In this document: piece after piece, positions 1 through 4,791 of the stretch
Numbering within the stretch: the first letter of the stretch is position 1
Layout: the number at the start of each line of letters is the position of its first letter
Source of the DNA: an uncultured Oscillospiraceae bacterium
Lineage (GTDB): Bacteria; Bacillota; Clostridia; Oscillospirales; Oscillospiraceae
Direction of reading: 5' to 3'
Assembly: GCA_900756495.1 (NCBI GenBank)
Contig: CAAEKI010000288.1
Location: 1-13,275 of the forward strand
DNA length: 13,275 bases
Made by a program: the position numbers and the translations under genes
Notes under the pieces: generated by a model
Told to the model about the DNA's origin: nothing
The model's input: only the letters and a program-made list of their open reading frames with translations
Database searches by the model: none

Positions 1-251
1 CCCGAGTTTCCCCTCGCGCCCCGCAGCAGTGCGGTAGCACAGGTATGAGCGGACTCACCAACTGTGTGTGGGATCTTCTTTTTCAACTCTGCAGCGGCGG
101 TTCCGATGGTGAGGCTCATATTGGTTCCGGTATCCCCGTCGGGTACCGGGAAGACATTTAATTCATTGATCTCCTGCTTTTGTGAATTGATGGAGGCCGA
201 CGCATGGATAACCATCTGTGCGAAGGACGCTCCGTCAATACGCTCTCTCAT
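1..251 (-). CDS. fakA: DAK2-domain fatty acid kinase subunit, FakA/YloV-type (N-terminal part only)
   Basis: Seen: reading leftwards from ATG 251-249, an open frame runs off the window start (83 codons visible). It carries the DAK2/DhaL nucleotide- and metal-binding motif NVFPVPDGDTGTNMS at residues 32-46 (Asp38, Asp40, Asn44) and the second conserved motif LLRGARGNSG around residues 75-84. A ribosome site AAAGGAAGG lies a suitable distance upstream. Family knowledge: FakA is the ATP-binding subunit that phosphorylates FakB-bound fatty acids for phospholipid synthesis; full proteins are about 550 residues with a C-terminal FakB-interacting part, which is outside this window. It lies 65 bases downstream of the Asp23/YloU gene on the same strand, the standard yloU-yloV order in Firmicutes, so the two are probably one operon. 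A DhaL dihydroxyacetone kinase subunit is the alternative, less likely because of the yloU neighbour. Confidence 0.88.
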   Translation of the reverse strand, partial: MRERIDGASFAQMVIHASASINSQKQEINELNVFPVPDGDTGTNMSLTIGTAAAELKKKIPHTVGESAHTCATALLRGARGNS

Positions 252-316
252 GTCTGTGTTCCTTCCTTTCGATGAACGGCTGCCGGACAGGATGCCCGCC
301 GGATAAAAACGGCAGG

Positions 317-667
317 TTATCCAATTACCATTGAGTCCACGCAGACATCCACGCTTTTAACCTCCACGCCGGCGATGCGGCTGACATTGTAGCGCACCTC
401 GCTCATAATGGAGCGGCTGACCGCCATTAGATTGACGCCGTTGTCCACAATGATATGCAGTTCAATGGAGACCGTAGCGTCATCGTGAAACGTGACCTTG
501 ACGCCTTTTCCCATTGACTCGCGCCGGAGCAGGTGGACCAGGCCGTCAGTTTTGGAGCGCATGGCCATACCCTTCACACCGTAGCAATTGGTAGCGGCTG
601 CTCCGGCAATGTTGGTAAAGACATCGCTGCTGATGGAGATCTCGCCCTTTTCGGTTTGCAGCTTCAT
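317..667 (-). CDS. yloU: Asp23/Gls24 (YloU) family envelope-stress protein
   Basis: A 116-residue protein starting at ATG 667-665. The open frame extends 29 codons further upstream, but only this ATG is preceded by a strong ribosome site (AGAAAGGAAGG, about 6 bases away), so I chose it. The sequence has the Asp23/Gls24 pattern: an N-terminal strand GEISISSDVFTNIAG, a glycine-rich GVKGM segment, a beta-rich middle with VSIELHIIVDNGVNL, and a C-terminal amphipathic helix ending in VKSVDVCVDSMVIG. Family members form abundant cytoplasmic, often membrane-associated proteins linked to alkaline or envelope stress; YloU itself has no known enzymatic role. It is the first gene of a likely operon with the DAK2 gene downstream. 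A minus-strand sigma-A promoter at 791-819 would give a leader of about 115 bases. Confidence 0.88.
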   Translation of the reverse strand: MKLQTEKGEISISSDVFTNIAGAAATNCYGVKGMAMRSKTDGLVHLLRRESMGKGVKVTFHDDATVSIELHIIVDNGVNLMAVSRSIMSEVRYNVSRIAGVEVKSVDVCVDSMVIG

Positions 668-790
668 AAGGACCTTCCTTTCTGTGGGGAATGGAGGCGG
701 CCTGCGCCCCCGCAAGGACAGGCGCAAACAGATTGCACCATAGATATCAGGCAAAATCAGCCATTTTACGGTTGATTTATGGACAGTGAT

Positions 791-819
791 ATTGTATTCT
801 ATTTTTGTACAAATTACAA
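791..819 (-). promoter_or_regulatory. sigma-A type promoter for yloU-fakA
   Basis: On the minus strand TTGTAA (rc of 814-819) is followed after exactly 17 bases by TACAAT (rc of 791-796). These match the -35 and -10 consensus at 4/6 and 5/6 positions. It reads toward the Asp23/YloU gene. The -35 box lies inside the left arm of the inverted repeat described separately. Confidence 0.6.
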
Positions 820-855
820 GGGAAAAAAGTTGCCCGGCATACTTGTAATTTGTAT
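808..855. repeat. inverted repeat covering both divergent -35 boxes
   Basis: TACAAATTACAAG (808-820) is repeated as its exact reverse complement CTTGTAATTTGTA (842-854), a 13-base perfect inverted repeat with a 21-base centre. Each arm contains the TTGTAA -35 element of one of two outward promoters. This placement fits an operator for a dimeric or cooperative regulator controlling both transcripts; the regulator is unknown. Confidence 0.55.
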
Positions 856-871
856 GAAAACTGCGTAGAAT
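843..871 (+). promoter_or_regulatory. sigma-A type promoter for the 63-codon membrane protein
   Basis: TTGTAA (843-848), a 17-base spacer, then TAGAAT (866-871). The -10 matches 5/6 and the -35 4/6 of the consensus. The expected transcription start is about 40 bases ahead of the ATG at 921. It mirrors the minus-strand promoter at 791-819. Confidence 0.6.
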
Positions 872-920
872 AGGAATACCACCGGAATACCGAAAGCAAA
901 TAGAAGGAGGCTGATCAAGG

Positions 921-1112
921 ATGAAGAAGTTTTTTTGCGGGGTTCTGAAGTTCCTGTTTACACTGATCGCCCTTGGAGCTGCGGTGTATGCCGTTGTTAC
1001 CTACTGGGACAAGATTATGGAACTGCTGGATAAGGCCAAAAAAAAGCTGTCTGAAGCGAAGTCCACCTGCTGCGGCTCCGAGTACGACGATTATGCAGAC
1101 TGGGAACAGTAA
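921..1112 (+). CDS. small single-pass membrane protein of unknown function
   Basis: A 63-residue protein starting at ATG 921 with a strong ribosome site (AGAAGGAGG at 902-910). A short basic N-terminus (MKKFFCG) is followed by one hydrophobic segment at residues 8-28 (LKFLFTLIALGAAVYAVVTYW), then an amphipathic lysine-rich helix (KIMELLDKAKKKLSEAK, about 30-46) and an acidic tail with a Cys-Cys pair (CCGSEYDDYADWEQ). This predicts an N-terminal membrane anchor; the layout is like YtxH-type small envelope proteins, but I do not recognise the family. It is divergently transcribed from the Asp23/YloU operon with a mirrored promoter, so the two may share regulation and a role at the envelope (inference). 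A bidirectional-looking terminator follows at 1265-1306. Confidence 0.75.
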   Translation: MKKFFCGVLKFLFTLIALGAAVYAVVTYWDKIMELLDKAKKKLSEAKSTCCGSEYDDYADWEQ

Positions 1113-1264
1113 GGCACCGGGACAGGAAGAACTGTATACTATGGCGTTTATATCACAGCGAATGTGAATTGTCTCCATGGGATATATGCTGCGCCAAGGC
1201 GCATAATTTGCCGTCCGTGCGGCACAGCATTCATGCCCAGGTGCGCGGGCCGCTGCGTCCGCCT

Positions 1265-1306
1265 GCTCAAAAGGGGCCGGTCCTTTTGGACCGGCCCCTT
1301 TTGAGC
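1265..1306 (+). terminator. intrinsic terminator, 19-bp perfect stem
   Basis: GCTCAAAAGGGGCCGGTCC (1265-1283), loop TTTT (1284-1287) and the exact reverse complement (1288-1306). The A/T run sits inside the stem on each side of a GC core, so it can act in both directions. About 150 bases after the small membrane protein stop. The intervening 1113-1264 shows no gene, only a small hairpin TGCGCC-AA-GGCGCA near 1190-1203. Confidence 0.85.
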
Positions 1307-1352
1307 AAAATCAGCTTGCATAGCTGAGGGGAACATGATACGTTGGATATGA

Positions 1353-2143
1353 TTTTACAGGCGGGAGGAATACCTTGATGTCGGAAAAGAAAATACAATG
1401 GAAAGGCGAATTGCCCGCATGGGCGCGGCTTTGATGGCGGCGGGGGAGCAGGCAAGCGCTGGAATGAGGCGCAGGCGCTGCTCCGAGAGACTGCCCAGGC
1501 CATACAGGTGCCTATAGGCAGTATTGTGGGACAGACGGCTCCGTACGATATGCTGGCCGATAATATTCGCGGCTATCTGAACGTACCCATGGATATTTTT
1601 GAAATCCCGGATAAGGTTAAAGCCGCAGTGGAAGTTATGTGCACGATGGCGCTGGAAAATGTGGAGCGCATAAAAGGGATGGGAGCAAAATATTGTTTCA
1701 TGCCGCTCCATGGCGGAACGGATGATTTTATGAGTGATGATACCTATCTGGAATTTCATCTGCCCACATTACGCCGAGTTATTGAGTGGGAGATGAAACT
1801 GGGCATCATTCCCTGTATTTTCTTTGAGGGAAAATATGATCGGAGGCTGGAGCTGCTGCGGGATGAACTGCCCGACGGGACATGTATGGCTATGTTTGAG
1901 CAGGTAGATATTGCCCGGGCAAAAAAGATCTTGGGGGAAAAGATGTGTATCTGCGGGAATCTGCCCGGCGCTCTTTTGGCCTATGGCACGCCGGAAGAGA
2001 TCGTGAAAGAGACGAAGCGTATGCTCGACATTTGCGCACCTGGCGGAGGCTTTGTTATGGACTGCTCCATGTCTATGGACCATTATAGGGAGGAAAATAT
2101 GGATGCATGGGTTCGAACCACCTGGGAGTACGGAGCCTATTGA
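1353..2143 (+). pseudogene. URO-D superfamily (uroporphyrinogen decarboxylase / corrinoid methyltransferase-like) gene, 5'-truncated and frameshifted
   Basis: The long open frame ending at TGA 2141 encodes a typical C-terminal two thirds of the URO-D superfamily: VPIGSIVGQTAPYDMLADN, NVPMDIFEIPDKVKAAVEVM, then a GD(V)P-like turn as CICGNLPGALLAYGTPEE, ending near DCSMSMDH. Homology extends upstream of the first possible start (GTG 1508, no ribosome site) as WNEAQALLRETAQAIQ in the same frame to about 1460. It then continues in the frame one base off as NTMERRIARMGAALMAAGEQ (1392-1451), which fits the same family helix. A one-base deletion (or two-base insertion) near 1455-1462 is therefore likely. 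Before about 1353 no coding signal continues and the first ~100 residues of a normal ~340-380 residue protein are missing. Family members decarboxylate uroporphyrinogen III or move methyl groups to corrinoids; the divergent motifs favour the second group (inference). Almost certainly non-functional. Confidence 0.72.
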
Positions 2144-2146
2144 GCC

Positions 2147-2190
2147 ATACAACAAGAAGGACCGCCGTTCGGCGGTCCTTCTTGTTGTAT
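2147..2190 (+). terminator. intrinsic terminator hairpin, 20-bp perfect stem
   Basis: The arm 2147-2166 (starts ATACAACAAG, ends GGACCGCC) pairs perfectly with 2171-2190 around the loop GTTC (2167-2170). The stem starts 3 bases after the URO-D stop codon. A-rich and T-rich ends inside the stem resemble the terminator at 1265-1306. Confidence 0.8.
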
Positions 2191-2191
2191 A

Positions 2192-2404
2192 GCGGCGCAG
2201 GCCGTTGTACTGCTGGTATACGTCTTGGTGGTAAGGGAAGGCGGAAGCCCCTGTACACGCGTTTGCTGTATTTTGGGCAATCTGTTCAGCGCCGGCGCGA
2301 CATTTGGAATATATCTGCTGGAAAAAAGGGCAACATATATACAGATAGAAAATGAGAACGGATATTTAAAAGATCGGGATGATGTTCATTTGATCAAGCG
2401 GTGA
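2192..2404 (+). pseudogene. unassigned coding remnant (C-terminal piece of a small membrane-type protein?)
   Basis: One frame ending at TGA 2402-2404 reads like real protein: a hydrophobic stretch (AVVLLVYVLVV), a second hydrophobic/glycine segment (ILGNLFSAGATFGIYLL), and a polar tail IQIENENGYLKDRDDVHLI. There is no ATG and no ribosome site, and the frame starts just after the terminator hairpin. I do not recognise the family. It may be the 3' end of a gene whose front was lost in the same event that truncated the neighbouring URO-D gene, or a chance open frame. Confidence 0.25.
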
Positions 2405-2528
2405 GCCTCCAGAAAACAGAGCAATTTTTCCTGAAGATGCACCGTTTGTTCATCAATTGACGCTTCCGTTATCGTGAAGACGCATCGGACAGAATGGGAA
2501 AGGGCTGCCGCAGCTTTTTCGATGGATG

Positions 2529-2570
2529 GCAGAGTGCGGGATTGTTTGAAAGAACGGGCCCGCACTCTGC
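2529..2570. repeat. 12-bp inverted repeat in the gap before the amidase gene
   Basis: GCAGAGTGCGGG (2529-2540) and its exact reverse complement CCCGCACTCTGC (2559-2570) enclose 18 bases. There is no T-run on either side, so it is a weak terminator candidate for the amidase (minus strand) or an operator-type site. The rest of 2405-2627 shows no gene I can support. Confidence 0.5.
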
Positions 2571-2627
2571 TGTTGTAATCCCATGTATAGGATACCTGCG
2601 GCGTACAGCTTGGCCGCTTGCGCAGGC

Positions 2628-3488
2628 CTACGGCGTTCCCTCGGATCTTCTGACATAGGCAGCCATTTTTCCGATAAGGGTTTTCACATTTGCAGGAGAA
2701 TAAACACCGGTCTTCCAATAATCTGGTGCTGTAATAATACCGGCTCTGGCCAAGGTATCGACATCGGCATTCAGTACAGAGGGGATAATGGAATCCCCCC
2801 GGCTCAGAGCAAGAAAATCCTCCCATCCGCTGCTGGTGTGCCGGATGTTATAGGGGCAGTCTTTGCCGCTCCAATAGTTGTGCTGTACCACATGGTCGAT
2901 GGGGATGCCGTGTTCTTTCATGAGGAGACGTACCAAAGATGCAGCATTGGCCTGTGTCTGTGCGAAATCCCCATCTTTATTGACGGTGAGTTCGATACCA
3001 ATGCTGGTAGTATTGCCGGGACCATCGGTGCCGTCTCCGGCATGATAGGCCGTTTCCCTGTCCGGCAAGTGCTGAATAATAGAGTGATCATCGACAGTAT
3101 AGTGATAGCTGATCTGCTTTCTTGCGGCCTCGTCTCCCTTCAGCCATGCCGCATGAGCAGCTGCATCAGCCCCTGCCGCCGTATTGCCTGTCTCGTGGAT
3201 AGTGATAAAGGTGTCCGGATTATATCCGCCTGGACGATTATTTCGGCCGGCAGGGATATAGTCTCGCTGTATGTACAATCCTGTGTCAGTGACCCTTGGA
3301 GGAGAATTCACGTCATCCAGATATATCAGAGGTACCCACCCTTTATCCGTCCTTCCCCAGCCGGTCCGCTCCTCCAGGACATTTACCCGAGCGCCGCAGG
3401 GGTAAGTTCCGATTTTATTGCACCTCCTGCCGGGGCCGCTCCAAATCGCGGTACCGGCGCCTGAGAGCACCTCATACGTCTTGCCCAC
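2628..3488 (-). CDS. N-acetylmuramoyl-L-alanine amidase (SH3 + Amidase_2)
   Basis: The start is GTG 3488-3486, because a textbook AAGGAGG ribosome site lies 8 bases upstream; a TTG six codons earlier would bury that site in the coding region. The 286-residue product has an N-terminal SH3-like wall-binding domain (about 3-58, ending GWGRTDKGWVPLIYL) and an Amidase_2 (T7-lysozyme/PGRP-like) domain (about 75-215). The zinc ligands appear intact: His98 in FITIHETGN, then His203 and Cys211 in QHNYWSGKDCPYN, with the usual spacing of eight; IGIEL at 164-168 is also conserved. The C-terminal ~50 residues (LNADVDTLARAGIITAPDYW onward) form a small helical domain common in clostridial phage-type lysins. 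There is no signal peptide, so export would need a holin or lysis. It cleaves the MurNAc-L-Ala bond of peptidoglycan. It stands alone in a decayed region with no holin or structural phage genes, so it is probably a prophage remnant. Confidence 0.88.
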   Translation of the reverse strand: MGKTYEVLSGAGTAIWSGPGRRCNKIGTYPCGARVNVLEERTGWGRTDKGWVPLIYLDDVNSPPRVTDTGLYIQRDYIPAGRNNRPGGYNPDTFITIHETGNTAAGADAAAHAAWLKGDEAARKQISYHYTVDDHSIIQHLPDRETAYHAGDGTDGPGNTTSIGIELTVNKDGDFAQTQANAASLVRLLMKEHGIPIDHVVQHNYWSGKDCPYNIRHTSSGWEDFLALSRGDSIIPSVLNADVDTLARAGIITAPDYWKTGVYSPANVKTLIGKMAAYVRRSEGTP

Positions 3489-3707
3489 AGCTGTTTCCTC
3501 CTTCAAGGTTATTTTTTATTCTTGTGCTGAACCGCTTGGGCGCAAAAAGGACCCAGGCAGCCCAATCCAGTCTATGCATGTTTTCTGTGTGGGTGATGCT
3601 CACAAGGCCCGGCAACAGAATAGAAAACCGGACAGATAATATTGCACTCAAACCGATTCATGGAAGAGACGCTTATGGGGCTTGGAGCGGCAATGACCTA
3701 TATCCCG
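3489..3707. other. gap between amidase and intron remnant
   Basis: No complete gene is visible. On the plus strand one frame just before the intron reads ALKPIHGRDAYGAWSGNDLY (about 3645-3704), which looks protein-like and could be an exon fragment interrupted by the intron, but it has no start and I cannot assign it. No convincing promoter for the amidase was found. Confidence 0.3.
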
Positions 3708-3764
3708 GTGCGACACGTTCCTAACTGAAAAGGTTAGGCACTAAAACGTGAAAGGAAAAGGGAC

Positions 3765-3888
3765 TCAATCCCTAATTGGATTAAGCCCCTCAAAAAATTC
3801 CTCATAACTTACGTTTAGAATTTCCTTAATCAGTATCAAATCGCTGATGTAAATGTTCCGAACACCTTGAAAAATGGACTGAGGACAA
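3765..3888 (-). pseudogene. C-terminal fragment of an XRE-type helix-turn-helix regulator
   Basis: Read on the minus strand and ending at TGA (rc of 3765-3767), the frame gives QSIFQGVRNIYISDLILIK followed by EILNVSYEEFFEGLNPIRD. The pattern of a recognition helix end, then a helix leading to N-V-S-x-E-E-F-F-x-G-L, is typical of the end of an HTH_3/XRE DNA-binding domain. There is no start codon and the frame dissolves at the junction with the reverse transcriptase fragment, so only about 40 residues remain. It lies inside the coordinates of the group II intron, on the opposite strand. Confidence 0.5.
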
Positions 3889-4167
3889 ACTGGTAAGTGT
3901 TATTCGGAGCAAATTAGCATGGTATAAACCAAAACCTGTAAGAAGAAAAGAAATTCCTAAACCTAATGGCAAGACAAGACCGCTTGGTATACCTACATTC
4001 ATAGACAGACTGGTTCAGCAAAGTATACTCCAAATCCTTGAGCCAATCTGTGAAGCCAAATTCCATGAGAGAAGTAATGGCTTTCGCCTAAATCGTTCAG
4101 CCGAAAATGCCCTCGCACAATGCTACAAGATGATACAGCAATGTTCATAGTAAGATATGCAGACGAC
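3872..4167 (+). pseudogene. group II intron reverse transcriptase/maturase (LtrA-like), fragment with internal deletion
   Basis: From about 3872 to the stop TAG at 4148-4150 the frame encodes RT blocks 0-2: WTEDKLVSVIRSKLAWYKP, then VRRKEIPKPNGKTRPLGIPT, DRLVQQSILQILEPICEAKF, and ERSNGFRLNRSAENALAQC. It then breaks and, one frame over, FIVRYADDFIV appears (YADD active-site motif at 4156-4167), followed directly by the intron's 3' RNA domains. In an intact protein roughly 130-150 residues separate these blocks, and the X, D and endonuclease domains follow the YADD region; all are gone. No start codon exists. A dead remnant. Confidence 0.85.
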
Positions 4168-4271
4168 TTCATTGTACATCCGATGGAACGCCGGGTACGC
4201 TGAAAGGCGCATGCCCAGTGTGAGGCGGGGGAAAGATGGAGATAACTTCAAAATCTTACCTATCGTTAAAA

Positions 4272-4309
4272 GTGCCTACCCATGCCCGGCAACGGGCATA
4301 GGTAGACAC
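4272..4309. repeat. hairpin with GCAA loop just after the intron 3' end
   Basis: GTG-CTACC-ATGCCCG on the left (4272-4288) pairs with CGGGCAT-GGTAG-CAC (4293-4309), interrupted only by two C/A mismatches, around the loop GCAA (4289-4292). There is no T-run, so it is not a convincing terminator. It may be a remnant of an older RNA or of the intron's target site. Confidence 0.5.
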
Positions 4310-4350
4310 ACATACAAATCGCCATCAGCCTTGGCTGCAAATAAATGAAG

Positions 4351-4398
4351 CGCACCTGATTCCGCCTCTGCGGCAAAATCAGGTGCGTTTATTGTTTT
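4351..4398 (+). terminator. intrinsic terminator before the molybdoenzyme leader
   Basis: CGCACCTGATT (4351-4361) pairs with AATCAGGTGCG (4377-4387). An inner CCGC-CTCT-GCGG hairpin (4362-4373) closes the loop. The stem is followed by TTTATTGTTTT. Good insulation between the decayed region and the oxidoreductase operon. Confidence 0.75.
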
Positions 4399-4480
4399 AA
4401 CAGAGCGGCGGAGAGGAGTACAGACTGTCATCTGCTGATAAGAATTTGATTTTGCTGTGAACGACATGGATAGGTTTCAT

Positions 4481-4509
4481 TTTACTTCTTGCCCGTTCTC
4501 GTGTAAAAT
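4481..4509 (+). promoter_or_regulatory. candidate sigma-A promoter of the molybdoenzyme operon
   Basis: TTTACT (4481-4486), a 17-base spacer and TAAAAT (4504-4509) match 4/6 and 5/6 of the consensus. It is the best plus-strand promoter I see between the terminator at 4351-4398 and the ATG at 4792, and would give a leader of about 275 bases. A weaker alternative is TTTCAA-17-TATCAT near 4657-4685. Confidence 0.4.
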
Positions 4510-4515
4510 AGAAGA

Positions 4516-4791
4516 TACAGAAGATGCAGACCCGCGGGCAAAAATTTGCCCCGTTCCTCGTTGGCCGCCCGCCGCTGCATCCGTTCGGCTTTTCTCCTGG
4601 ACACACGTTAAGGGGAGAAAGGTTCTGCCGCTCCCTCAATATGCTCGAGTTTGCTTTCAATGAAAGACCCCTTCGTCTATCATACAAATATAAGCGAAAA
4701 TCCCGTTGGAGGTAAGACGGGTTGTAATTCGTGCTGAATGGCGGTTTCCTCAGGAAAAAAGCAGCGGACAGCAATAGGAGGATTTATTTTC
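4516..4791 (+). promoter_or_regulatory. long, foldable 5' leader of the molybdoenzyme operon
   Basis: About 275 bases with no supported gene. GATGCAG (4523-4529) pairs with CTGCATC (4575-4581), enclosing GCGGGC (4534-4539) with GCCCGC (4567-4572). The alternative palindrome GGGCAAA-AA-TTTGCCC (4536-4551) competes with that inner stem. A second hairpin pairs CTTTTCTCC (4589-4597) with GGAGAAAG (4614-4621). A cis-acting RNA such as a molybdenum-cofactor sensor is possible, but I do not see its consensus clearly enough to name it. Confidence 0.35.

Larger units (their letters stand above)
3708..4264 (+). mobile_element. degenerate group II intron (internally deleted)
   Basis: The 5' end GTGCGACACG at 3708 fits the GUGYG group II consensus and is followed by a small domain-I-like hairpin (CCTAACTGAAAAGGTTAGG). 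The 3' end keeps a recognisable domain V (about 4187-4221, with TACGCTGAAAGGCGCATG as the tetraloop region) and a domain VI hairpin (about 4229-4258), ending near CTTACCTATC at 4264. Between them only part of the intron-encoded protein remains. Complete elements of this type are about 1.8-2.5 kb, so at least 1.3 kb is missing and the element cannot code for its own splicing or movement. The exact 3' boundary is uncertain by a few bases. Confidence 0.75.

Noticed and set aside
2386..2656. Minus-strand frame ending in SIDEQTVHLQEKLLCFLEAH downstream of the amidase.
   Set aside because: It reads somewhat like protein but its only ATG is deep in the amidase gene, a competing frame is also open, and no family is recognisable.
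2529..4309. CRISPR-like or insertion-sequence-end interpretation of the hairpins in the decayed region.
   Set aside because: The inverted repeats are all different in sequence, not regularly spaced, and no transposase or target-site duplication is visible.
4397..4774. A 125-codon minus-strand open frame in the molybdoenzyme leader.
   Set aside because: No ribosome site, biased composition and opposite the leader structures; no resemblance to a known protein.
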